A DNA stretch of 5,417 bases from Paracoccaceae bacterium (GTDB taxonomy: Bacteria > Pseudomonadota > Alphaproteobacteria > Rhodobacterales > Rhodobacteraceae), in NCBI GenBank assembly GCA_013214715.1, contig JABSSB010000229.1, positions 1 to 5,417 of the forward strand, in the 5' to 3' direction. Both the position numbers and the translations under genes were made by a program. Positions within the stretch are counted from its first letter, which is position 1. Each line of letters begins with the position of its first letter. Of this stretch, positions 1-5,417 are shown one piece after another. The notes beneath the pieces were generated by a model. It ran no database searches. It was not told where the DNA came from and worked only from the letters and a program-made list of their open reading frames with translations.

Positions 1-147
1 TTTTCGGTCGAGATCGGAGAAGTCACCGTAACCGAATGCGAAACCGTCAACCAGTTCAAAGGCTCCAAAACCGAACCGCCACAATTCACCCGCGGATATG
101 GGCTGGTGTTTGGTCAGTCGGAACGAACGCTGCGTTGCAGTCTGTAA
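1..147 (+). pseudogene. phnI: PhnI C-terminal fragment (C-P lyase core subunit), 3' end lost
   Basis: Frame 1 is open from the window edge to a TAA at 145-147. It contains a stretch reading GEVTVTECETVNQFKG, then EPPQFTRGYGLVFGQSER. I recognise this as the conserved C-terminal part of PhnI, whose E. coli homologue has TECEMVNGF and PPHFTRGYGLVFGMSERKAM here. PhnI is a subunit of the carbon-phosphorus lyase core complex, which with PhnG, PhnH and PhnL attaches phosphonates to the ribose of ATP. After SER (codon ending at 126) the expected KAMAMALVDRAL is absent. Instead six unrelated residues (TLRCSL) precede the stop. About the last 60-70 residues of the family are therefore missing, including the late conserved HxxxxH segment near the C-terminus, which from memory takes part in metal binding with PhnJ. 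The 5' part lies outside the window. Family call is firm; whether the break is biological or an assembly artefact cannot be told from here. Confidence 0.85.
121..130. other. phnI / murQ junction point
   Basis: PhnI similarity in frame 1 runs through the codon ending at 126, and MurQ-like similarity in frame 3 is visible from about 126 onward. The breakpoint therefore lies within a few bases of 121-130 (GAACGAACGC). A tandem GAACG/AACG repeat sits exactly here, and both parents could plausibly carry a GAACGC-like run (phnI codes for ER-K, murQ for NA). A short shared sequence could thus have guided the join; this is inference. No transposon end or target duplication is visible around it. Confidence 0.6.
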
Positions 148-263
148 ATGGCCTGGTCAAACCTGCCATCCTCGTCGCGACCGGGCAGACCCCGGATGCG
201 GCTGATGCCCTTCTTCGCGAAACCGAAGGAAACCTTCGCGCCGCATTGGCGCGGCTCACTTAA
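126..263 (+). pseudogene. murQ: MurQ C-terminal fragment (MurNAc-6-phosphate etherase), 5' end lost
   Basis: Frame 3 from about base 126 reads NAALQSVNGLVKPAILVATG, then TPDAADALLRETEGNLRAAL and ends ARLT before TAA at 261-263. The pattern G-x-x-K-x-AI, then T-x-DEA-like helix, then G-x-x-R-x-AL matches the C-terminal helical domain of MurQ (E. coli ends with a similar KTAIVMLLTD and GFIRTAL). MurQ is a cytoplasmic enzyme that removes D-lactate from N-acetylmuramic acid 6-phosphate to give GlcNAc-6-phosphate in peptidoglycan recycling. Only about 45 of roughly 300 residues remain, so the sugar-isomerase-type catalytic domain is gone. The frame stays open upstream to an ATG at 36, but those 30 codons are the shadow frame of phnI. 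The stop lies 23 bases before the binding-protein start, an operon-like spacing. The short length limits certainty; another protein with a similar helical tail is the alternative. Confidence 0.68.
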
Positions 264-274
264 AGTATCAAAAC

Positions 275-280
275 AGGGAG
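275..280 (+). promoter_or_regulatory. Ribosome binding site of the binding-protein gene
   Basis: AGGGAG lies 6 bases before ATG 287 and supports that start, which also places a proper signal peptide at the N-terminus. The gap from the murQ stop (264-286) is only 23 bases and shows no terminator. I see no room for a full promoter in it, so transcription probably enters from upstream. Confidence 0.8.
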
Positions 281-286
281 AACTCA

Positions 287-1540
287 ATGACACGTAAGGC
301 ATTTACACTGGCCATGATGACTACGGCTTTTGTGGCGCCCAGCGCATTTGCGCAAGACGCCACGCTGACCATCGAAAGCTGGCGCAATGACGATCTGACG
401 CTCTGGCAGGATCAGATCATTCCTGCTTTTGAGGCCGCCAATCCGGGCATCAAGGTAAACTTCACGCCGTCTGCCCCGGCTGAGTATAATGCAGTCCTCA
501 ACTCCAAGCTGGGTGCCGGATCGGCTGGGGACCTGATCACCTGCCGTCCTTTCGACGCCTCGCTGGCGCTGTATGAGGCCGGACATCTGACGGATCTGAG
601 CGATCTTGATGCGATGAGCAATTTCTCCAACGTGGCAAAATCGGCGTGGCAGACGGATGACGGCTCTGCCACGTTCTGCGTGCCCATGGCGTCGGTGATC
701 CATGGCTTCATCTACAACAAAGAGGCCTTCGAAGAGGTCGGCGTTGAAGTGCCCACCACCGAAGCGGAATTCTTCGCTGCGCTGGACGCGTTCAAGGAAG
801 ACGGCAGCTATATCCCAATGGCCATGGGCACCAATGACCAATGGGAAGCTGCGACCATGGGCTACAACAACATTGGTCCGAACTACTGGAAAGGCGAAGA
901 GGGTCGCTTGGCGCTGATTTCGGGCGAGCAGAAGCTGACGGACGAAGCCTGGACAGCTCCTTACGCAACGCTGGCGCGCTGGGGTGCTTATCTGGGCGAC
1001 GGGTATGAGGCGCAGACCTATCCTGACAGCCAGAACATCTTCACGCTGGGTCGTGCGGCGATTTACCCGGCGGGGTCGTGGGAAGTGTCGGGGTTCAACA
1101 ATCTCGCAGATTTCGAAATGGGCGCCTTCAAACCGCCGGTGCAGGCGGCCGGTGATACCTGCTATATCTCGGACCACACTGATATCGGCATTGGCATGAA
1201 CGCCGCCAGCGAAAATGCAGAAGCCGCCAAAACGTTCCTTGCCTGGGTCGCCAGCCCGGAATTCGCGGAAATCTTTGCCAACGCTCTGCCGGGCTTCTTC
1301 CCGCTGTCCTCAGCGCCTGTGGACATCACCGACCCGCTTGCGGCTGAGTTTGTAAGCTGGCGCGACGAGTGCGAAAGCACGATCCGGTCGACCTATCAGA
1401 TCCTGTCGCGCGGCACGCCAAACCTCGAAAATGATACCTGGGGCGCTTCTGTCGCAGCGATCAAGGGCACGTCGAGCCCCGAAGAACTGGGCGAGGAGCT
1501 GCAGACTGGTCTGGCAAGCTGGTACGCCCCGCAGCAGTAA
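287..1540 (+). CDS. Periplasmic sugar-binding protein of an ABC importer (family 1)
   Basis: This 417-residue protein is a solute-binding protein of the SBP_bac_1 type, which captures a carbohydrate in the periplasm and delivers it to the permeases. Residues 1-22 form a Sec signal peptide: a charged start (MTRK), a hydrophobic core and an AFA cleavage site before Gln23. There is no lipobox, so it is a soluble periplasmic protein. The mature start (TLTIESWRNDD) and the segment FEAANPGIKVNF (48-59) are typical of the family, as is GRAAIYPAGSWEVSGF (256-270), the hinge/binding segment in which a tryptophan often stacks on the sugar. Four cysteines (86, 131, 292, 362) could form periplasmic disulfides. 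Length is normal for the family. It is the first intact gene of the importer operon, followed by a hairpin and the first permease gene. The substrate cannot be read from sequence; the MurQ tail upstream hints at an amino sugar. Confidence 0.95.
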   Translation: MTRKAFTLAMMTTAFVAPSAFAQDATLTIESWRNDDLTLWQDQIIPAFEAANPGIKVNFTPSAPAEYNAVLNSKLGAGSAGDLITCRPFDASLALYEAGHLTDLSDLDAMSNFSNVAKSAWQTDDGSATFCVPMASVIHGFIYNKEAFEEVGVEVPTTEAEFFAALDAFKEDGSYIPMAMGTNDQWEAATMGYNNIGPNYWKGEEGRLALISGEQKLTDEAWTAPYATLARWGAYLGDGYEAQTYPDSQNIFTLGRAAIYPAGSWEVSGFNNLADFEMGAFKPPVQAAGDTCYISDHTDIGIGMNAASENAEAAKTFLAWVASPEFAEIFANALPGFFPLSSAPVDITDPLAAEFVSWRDECESTIRSTYQILSRGTPNLENDTWGASVAAIKGTSSPEELGEELQTGLASWYAPQQ

Positions 1541-1561
1541 TCTGCTGATACCGCTTTCTGT

Positions 1562-1585
1562 CCCGGGCGTGATGTCGCGCCCGGG
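1562..1585 (+). promoter_or_regulatory. Strong intercistronic hairpin between binding-protein and permease genes
   Basis: CCCGGGCG (1562-1569) is a perfect inverted match to CGCCCGGG (1578-1585). A G-U and a G-C pair can extend the stem to 10 pairs, leaving a four-base loop (AUGU, 1572-1575). No T run follows, so it does not look like a complete intrinsic terminator. It starts 21 bases after the binding-protein stop and ends 10 bases before the ribosome site of the permease gene. In comparable importers such as malE-malF, hairpins in this place protect the upstream mRNA from 3' decay and so raise binding-protein output over permease output. That role here is inferred from position and strength. 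Confidence 0.75.
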
Positions 1586-1608
1586 CCATCCCTCCGGAGA
1601 CCGCCCCA

Positions 1609-2523
1609 ATGAACAAGCCCCGCTTTCGCTGGCATATTCTGGTGTTTCTTGCGCCAGCCGTCATTGTCTACACAGCGGTGATGATCTTTCCATTGTTCAA
1701 CACCCTGCGTCTGGCGCTGTATTCACGCATCGATCAAGAGCGGGTTTTTGTCGGTCTGGAAAACTTTCGCACCTTGTTTTTTGACCCGATCTGGGCCGAG
1801 CAGTTCTGGAACGCACTTGGCAATAATTTCTGGTTTTTTGTCATCCATATGCTTGTCCAGAACCCGATCGGGATCGCCCTGGCCGCACTGCTAAGCCATC
1901 CGCGGCTGCGCTTTGCAGCTTTGTATCGCTCGGCCATCTTCATCCCTACCATTCTGTCTTTCGTCATCGTCGGCTTCGCATGGAAGCTGATCCTGTCGCC
2001 AATCTGGGGCATCGCACCGACCATGCTGGACTGGGTCGGGCTGAAATCCCTGTTCGCGCCATGGCTGGGCAAAGAGGAATACGCGCTCACGACCCTGGCG
2101 CTTGTCTCGGTCTGGCAGTTTGTCGGCATCCCGATGATGCTGATCTATGCCGCCCTTCTGACCATCCCCGAAGAAATCCTTGAGGCCGGAGAGGTAGACG
2201 GCATCACCGGCATGTCGGCATTCTGGAAGATCAAGCTGCCGCTTATCCTGCCCTCTATCGGGATCATCTCGATCCTGACATTTGTTGGCAATTTCAATGC
2301 CTTTGATCTGATCTATGCAGCGCAGGGGGCGCTTGCGGGGCCTGATTTCTCGACCGATATTCTGGGCACCTTCATGTATCGCACCTTCTTCGGCTTTCAG
2401 CTCCAACTGGGTGACCCTCATATGGGATCGGCCATTGCGGGCGCGATGTTCGCCATCATCCTGATCGGTGTCTGCATTTATCTTTTCGGCATCCAGACGC
2501 GGATGCGTCGTTACCAGCTTTGA
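1609..2523 (+). CDS. Sugar ABC transporter permease, MalF/UgpA type
   Basis: This 304-residue inner-membrane protein is the first of two channel-forming subunits. About six hydrophobic segments can be seen, near residues 9-31, 72-96, 105-130, 158-185, 213-236 and 275-295. The cytoplasmic EAA loop, which docks on the ATPase, is well preserved at 192-211: EAGEVDG, then KIKLP (207-211). The N-terminal pattern (FLAPAVIVYTAVMIFPLFNTL, residues 13-33) and the motif VGLENFRTLF (48-57) are typical of the MalF-like half of binding-protein-dependent permeases. The start is supported by GGAG at 1596-1599, nine bases upstream, which sits in a self-complementary CTCCGGAG (1592-1599). Length matches short UgpA-type permeases rather than the longer MalF with its big periplasmic loop. 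It should pair with the permease encoded directly downstream. Confidence 0.95.
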   Translation: MNKPRFRWHILVFLAPAVIVYTAVMIFPLFNTLRLALYSRIDQERVFVGLENFRTLFFDPIWAEQFWNALGNNFWFFVIHMLVQNPIGIALAALLSHPRLRFAALYRSAIFIPTILSFVIVGFAWKLILSPIWGIAPTMLDWVGLKSLFAPWLGKEEYALTTLALVSVWQFVGIPMMLIYAALLTIPEEILEAGEVDGITGMSAFWKIKLPLILPSIGIISILTFVGNFNAFDLIYAAQGALAGPDFSTDILGTFMYRTFFGFQLQLGDPHMGSAIAGAMFAIILIGVCIYLFGIQTRMRRYQL

Positions 2524-2526
2524 GGA
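2523..2526 (+). promoter_or_regulatory. Ribosome binding site that fixes the second permease start
   Basis: AGGA overlaps the last base of the first permease stop codon and lies 7 bases before ATG 2534. The same frame is open back to an ATG at 2468, but that would add 22 residues (including RRGCVVTSFEDR) read from the shadow of the upstream gene. The 2534 start gives a short basic leader (MNKARH) before the first membrane segment. Confidence 0.75.
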
Positions 2527-2533
2527 TCGACCG

Positions 2534-3373
2534 ATGAACAAGGCACGACATAATCCGTTCAACACCGCGCTGATGCATGGTGCGCTCATCCTCTATACGC
2601 TCATTGCGCTATTCCCGGTCTTCATCATCCTGATCAACAGCTTCAAGGAACGTCGCGCGATCTTCCGCGAACCGATGGCCTTGCCCAACGCCGAAAGCTT
2701 TTCGACCATCGGATATGAAACCGTCATGCGTCAGGGGGATTTTTTCCTCTATGTCCAGAACTCACTGATCGTGACGGTGGCCTCGCTTTTCTTCATCTTG
2801 CTCTTTGGAGCAATGGCCGCCTATGCGCTTTCCGAATATCGGTTTCGCGGCAATATGCTGATGGGGCTCTATCTGGCCCTCGGCATCATGATCCCGATCC
2901 GCATCGGCACTGTTGCCATTCTTGAGATGATGGTCGCAACCGGCCTGGTGAATACGCTTTGGGCGCTTATCCTGGTCTATACGGCGCAAGGCCTGCCTCT
3001 GGCGGTGTTCATTCTGTCCGAATTCATGAGACAGGTCTCAGATGATCTGAAAAACGCCGGTCGTATTGATGGGCTTTCGGAATACACGATCTTCTTCCGT
3101 TTGGTTCTGCCGCTGGTGCGCCCGGCAATGGCGACAGTCGCCGTGTTCAACATGATCCCCATCTGGAATGATCTTTGGTTCCCGCTGATCCTGGCCCCGG
3201 CTGAAGAAACTAAAACCCTTACGCTGGGCAGTCAGGTCTTCATCGGGCAGTTCGTCACGGATTGGAACGCGGTGTTGTCGGCCCTGTCGATGGCGATCCT
3301 GCCGGTTCTGATCCTTTACATGATTTTCTCGCGGCAGCTGATCCGCGGACTGACGTCAGGAGCCGTGAAATGA
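2534..3373 (+). CDS. Carbohydrate ABC transporter permease, MalG/UgpE type
   Basis: This 279-residue inner-membrane protein is the second channel subunit. Six hydrophobic segments lie roughly at residues 12-36, 73-98, 108-132, 139-165, 197-220 and 246-268. The early motif ALFPVFIILINSFKER (25-40) is a hallmark of the MalG half. So is the EAA loop at 173-193, NAGRIDGLSEYTIFFR followed by LVLP, which contacts the ATPase. The segment AAYALSEYRFRG (95-106) is also typical. The gene begins 10 bases after the first permease stop, and its own stop (TGA 3371-3373) overlaps the ATG of the oxidoreductase gene, so the three should be translated from one message. Nothing in the sequence suggests damage: length and motif order are normal. 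Confidence 0.95.
   Translation: MNKARHNPFNTALMHGALILYTLIALFPVFIILINSFKERRAIFREPMALPNAESFSTIGYETVMRQGDFFLYVQNSLIVTVASLFFILLFGAMAAYALSEYRFRGNMLMGLYLALGIMIPIRIGTVAILEMMVATGLVNTLWALILVYTAQGLPLAVFILSEFMRQVSDDLKNAGRIDGLSEYTIFFRLVLPLVRPAMATVAVFNMIPIWNDLWFPLILAPAEETKTLTLGSQVFIGQFVTDWNAVLSALSMAILPVLILYMIFSRQLIRGLTSGAVK
3358..3362 (+). promoter_or_regulatory. Ribosome binding site that fixes the oxidoreductase start
   Basis: AGGAG, inside the end of the second permease gene, lies 7 bases before ATG 3370. The oxidoreductase frame is open back to an ATG at 3262, but the extra 36 residues would be the shadow of permease codons. Only the 3370 start puts the nucleotide-binding strand (IRVLIAGLGNMG) right at the N-terminus, as the family requires. 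Confidence 0.8.
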
Positions 3374-4404
3374 TCCGTGTACTGATTGCCGGGCTTGGCA
3401 ATATGGGCCAAAGCCATGCGCTGGCCCATCATGCCCATGACGCGGCCCAGATTGTCGGTCTGGTGAACAGGTCAGGCCGGGTGGAACATCCCAACCTCGC
3501 CTCCTATCCAGTCTTTGATGATTTCGAGGCGGCGTTGAAGGAGACTCAGCCCGATCTTGTCGTCATCGCCACCTATACCGACACCCATGCCGATTACGCC
3601 TGCATGGCGATGGAGGCCGGGGCGCATGTCTTTGTGGAAAAACCGCTCGCCACCACTGTGGCAGATGCCCAAAGGGTCGCGGATAAGGCTGCGGAAACCG
3701 GGCGCAAGCTGGTCGTCGGATATATCCTGCGCCACCACCCGTCCTGGATGCGTCTGATCGATGAGGCGCGTGGACTTGGCGGTCCGTACGTGTTCCGTTT
3801 GAACCTCAACCAGCAATCAAGCGGCGCCGAATGGGAGACGCATAAAGCCCTGATGCAGACCACCTCCCCTATCGTCGATTGCGGCGTGCATTATGTCGAC
3901 GTGATGTGCCAGATCACCGATGCGCCGCCGGTGCGGGTGCATGGGATGGGTCTACGCCTCAGCGATGAGATTGCCGAGGACATGTATAACTATGGGCAGT
4001 TTCAGGTCGTGTTCGCAGATGGGTCCGTCGGCTGGTATGAGGCCGGATGGGGTCCGATGATGTCCGAGACGGCGTTTTTCGTCAAAGACATCGTGTCCCC
4101 CAAAGGGTCCGTGTCAATCACCGAAGGCAATCAGGCGGCCTCGTCCGACATTGACGGTCACACAAAGGTTGGCGGCATACTTGTTCACAGGCCCGAAGGC
4201 GACCAGGCCATCGAGATGCCGGATGAGCCCGGACATCAAGAGCTTTGCGATGCAGAACAGGCATTCATGCTGCGCGCCATTACCGAAGACATTGATCTGA
4301 CCCGCCACGCGAAAGACGCGGTCACATCGCTTGCCATTTGTCTGGCCGCGGATCAAAGCATCCGCTCCGGCCGGCCCGTTTCGCTTGAGGAGTCCGCACG
4401 ATGA
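3370..4404 (+). CDS. Gfo/Idh/MocA-family NAD(P)-dependent oxidoreductase
   Basis: The 344-residue protein has an N-terminal Rossmann fold with the dinucleotide motif GLGNMG at 8-13. It continues with VVIATYTDTHADYA (64-77) and the family mark VEKPLA (89-94), whose Lys91 is the usual catalytic lysine. The C-terminal substrate domain carries DCGVHYVDV (170-178), where Asp170 and His174 correspond to the conserved D-x-x-x-H active-site pair. Members oxidise or reduce hydroxyl groups of sugars, inositols and sugar derivatives in the cytoplasm. No signal peptide is present, unlike the periplasmic glucose-fructose oxidoreductase. The gene is joined by ATGA overlaps to the permease gene before it and the ATPase gene after it. 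That placement strongly suggests it processes the imported compound, but the precise reaction and cofactor (NAD or NADP) cannot be read. Length is normal for the family. Confidence 0.93.
   Translation: MIRVLIAGLGNMGQSHALAHHAHDAAQIVGLVNRSGRVEHPNLASYPVFDDFEAALKETQPDLVVIATYTDTHADYACMAMEAGAHVFVEKPLATTVADAQRVADKAAETGRKLVVGYILRHHPSWMRLIDEARGLGGPYVFRLNLNQQSSGAEWETHKALMQTTSPIVDCGVHYVDVMCQITDAPPVRVHGMGLRLSDEIAEDMYNYGQFQVVFADGSVGWYEAGWGPMMSETAFFVKDIVSPKGSVSITEGNQAASSDIDGHTKVGGILVHRPEGDQAIEMPDEPGHQELCDAEQAFMLRAITEDIDLTRHAKDAVTSLAICLAADQSIRSGRPVSLEESAR
4387..4392 (+). promoter_or_regulatory. Ribosome binding site of the ATPase gene
   Basis: GAGGAG, within the last codons of the oxidoreductase gene, lies 8 bases before ATG 4401. 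The ATG overlaps the upstream TGA (4402-4404), so translation is probably coupled. Confidence 0.75.
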
Positions 4405-5396
4405 CCGCGCTGTCGCTGAAGAATGTGAACAAATCCTTTGGTGAGGTTCACGTCCTGAAAGACATCAATCTTGACGTCGATGAAGGAGAATTTGTTGTTT
4501 TCGTGGGTCCGTCAGGCTGTGGCAAATCCACGTTGCTGCGGGTCATTGCGGGGCTCGAAGATGCCAGCTCGGGCGATATCCATATCGGGGGTGATCATGT
4601 CAATCTGACGCCGCCGTCCAAACGCGGCATTGCCATGGTCTTTCAAAGCTATGCGCTTTATCCCCACCTGACCGTGCGTGGAAACATGTCGCTTGCCCTG
4701 AAACAGGAACGCCAGCCTAAATCCGTGATCGAAGAGCGTGTTCAGAAGGCATCGCAAATGCTGGACCTTGGGGCCTATCTGGATCGCTACCCGTCCGAGC
4801 TGTCGGGCGGTCAGCGCCAGCGCGTGGCCATTGGCCGCGCGATTGTGCGCGAGCCAAAGCTGTTTCTGTTCGATGAACCGCTGTCGAACCTTGATGCCGC
4901 GCTTCGGATGAACACGAGAATCGAGATTGCCAACCTCCACCGGCAATTAGGTGCATCCATGGCCTATGTCACCCATGACCAGACCGAGGCGATGACGCTG
5001 GCAGACAAAATCGTTGTGCTGCGGGACGGGCGGGTCGAGCAGATTGGCAGCCCGATGGAGTTGTATAACAACCCCGCCAATCAGTTTGTTGCGGGGTTTC
5101 TTGGCGCACCTTCGATGAACTTTTTCCCCGGAACCCTTCTAACGCCTGGCGACACCCGGACACTGGGCATCCGACCCGAAGATCTGTTTGTGACCGATGA
5201 CGGCCCCCTAACCGTCCGAGTTGGCCATGTCGAGCATCTGGGGGGCGACACAAATGTCGTCGCCTACGCCAAGGATCACCAGATCACGGCCCGCCTGTTC
5301 GGTCAGCATGATGTGCGCCCCGGAGGAGATCTGCGGCTTGGGTTCAGAACAGACAGCACCTACGCGTTCGACCAGCACGGCGCGCGGGTGATTTGA
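4401..5396 (+). CDS. Sugar ABC transporter ATP-binding protein, MalK/UgpC type
   Basis: This 331-residue cytoplasmic protein powers the importer as a homodimer beneath the two permeases. All ABC ATPase motifs are present and in order: Walker A GPSGCGKST (36-44), Q-loop FQSYALYPHLTV (81-92, Gln82), signature LSGGQRQRVAIGRA (134-147), Walker B LFLFDEP (154-160), D-loop SNLD (162-165) and switch His192 in THDQTEAM. After residue 230, AGFLGAPSMNFF (231-242) opens the OB-fold/TOBE regulatory domain typical of the MalK/UgpC group, with GIRPED at 256-261. The protein is somewhat shorter than common UgpC proteins (about 350-370), mainly in the C-terminal domain, but the ending looks natural. ATPases of this group can serve several importers, though this one sits in the operon of its cognate permeases. 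The ATG overlaps the stop of the oxidoreductase gene. Confidence 0.95.
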   Translation: MTALSLKNVNKSFGEVHVLKDINLDVDEGEFVVFVGPSGCGKSTLLRVIAGLEDASSGDIHIGGDHVNLTPPSKRGIAMVFQSYALYPHLTVRGNMSLALKQERQPKSVIEERVQKASQMLDLGAYLDRYPSELSGGQRQRVAIGRAIVREPKLFLFDEPLSNLDAALRMNTRIEIANLHRQLGASMAYVTHDQTEAMTLADKIVVLRDGRVEQIGSPMELYNNPANQFVAGFLGAPSMNFFPGTLLTPGDTRTLGIRPEDLFVTDDGPLTVRVGHVEHLGGDTNVVAYAKDHQITARLFGQHDVRPGGDLRLGFRTDSTYAFDQHGARVI

Positions 5397-5417
5397 CGCA
5401 TCAGAACCAGGCAGGGA
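5397..5417 (+). other. Short downstream tail with a ribosome-site-like end
   Basis: These 21 bases follow the ATPase stop and show no terminator. They finish with CAGGGA (5412-5417), close to the CAGGGAG before the binding-protein gene (274-280). A further operon gene may therefore start a few bases beyond the window, for example a sugar kinase or deacetylase; this is a guess from context. Confidence 0.35.

Noticed and set aside
224..238. Small inverted repeat CGAAGG-AAA-CCTTCG in the murQ tail
   Set aside because: It is only 6 pairs with a 3-base loop, inside coding sequence and with no T run. It may be chance; I cannot support an operator or terminator.
148..298. ATG at 148 directly after the phnI-frame stop (TAAATG) as the start of a new small gene
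   Set aside because: The frame-1 translation shows no recognisable pattern, has no ribosome site and runs past the binding-protein start. The frame-3 MurQ tail explains the same bases.
284..1177. Long open frame on the minus strand (297 codons) opposite the binding-protein gene
   Set aside because: It is antisense to a clearly recognisable binding protein. Its translation is rich in Arg, His and Gly with no family pattern, as expected for a shadow frame in GC-rich DNA.
1562..1590. Hairpin as a full intrinsic terminator ending the binding-protein transcript
   Set aside because: No T run follows the stem, and the downstream permease gene belongs to the same transporter. A stability or attenuation role fits better.
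2468..2533. Upstream ATG for the second permease
   Set aside because: It lies inside the first permease gene, and the extra residues are its shadow. ATG 2534 has a good ribosome site and a normal N-terminus.
1891..2589. Minus-strand open frame (232 codons) opposite the first permease gene
   Set aside because: The translation is low-complexity, rich in Asp, Arg and Gln, with no membrane segment or motif. The + strand permease explains the region fully.
3262..3369. Upstream ATG for the oxidoreductase
   Set aside because: It would put 36 shadow residues ahead of the Rossmann strand. ATG 3370 has AGGAG at proper spacing and an ATGA overlap.
1..5417. CRISPR arrays, tRNA genes, insertion sequences, direct repeats
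   Set aside because: I read both strands and saw no repeated spacers, cloverleaf-like segments, transposase or terminal inverted repeats.

Overview
The window comes from an alphaproteobacterium, most likely Rhodobacterales (roseobacter-like). That placement is inferred from the moderately high GC, the codon use and the overall look of the proteins; there is no rRNA or marker gene to confirm it. All genes lie on the + strand and there is almost no non-coding DNA.

Layout: (1) Bases 1-263 hold two gene remnants joined to each other. Bases 1 to about 126 encode, in frame 1, a conserved C-terminal part of PhnI (C-P lyase). Homology stops abruptly after GLVFGQSER, and a stop follows at 145-147. 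From about base 126, in frame 3, the sequence encodes what looks like the last 45 residues of MurQ (N-acetylmuramic acid 6-phosphate etherase), ending at 261-263. Neither gene is intact at the join. (2) Bases 287-5396 hold a complete carbohydrate ABC importer operon: periplasmic binding protein (287-1540), two inner-membrane permeases (1609-2523 and 2534-3373), a Gfo/Idh/MocA-family oxidoreductase (3370-4404) and a MalK/UgpC-type ATPase (4401-5396). (3) The last 21 bases end in a purine-rich, ribosome-site-like run, so another gene of the operon may begin just outside.

How it works together: the binding protein captures a sugar or sugar derivative in the periplasm, the two permeases form the channel, and a homodimer of the ATPase powers import. 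The oxidoreductase, translationally coupled between permease and ATPase, probably acts on the imported compound. The MurQ tail lies 23 bases before the binding-protein gene, which suggests the original locus was an amino-sugar or MurNAc-type catabolic operon; this is inference. A strong hairpin between the binding-protein gene and the first permease gene fits the usual need for more binding protein than membrane components. Three junctions are tight (10 bases, then two ATGA overlaps), so the last four genes are almost certainly one transcript.

The most unusual item is the phnI/murQ join near base 126. It is either a real deletion or recombination that would place the sugar operon behind phosphonate genes, or an assembly chimera. 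The rest is a well-formed member of known families; I see no new kind of system here.
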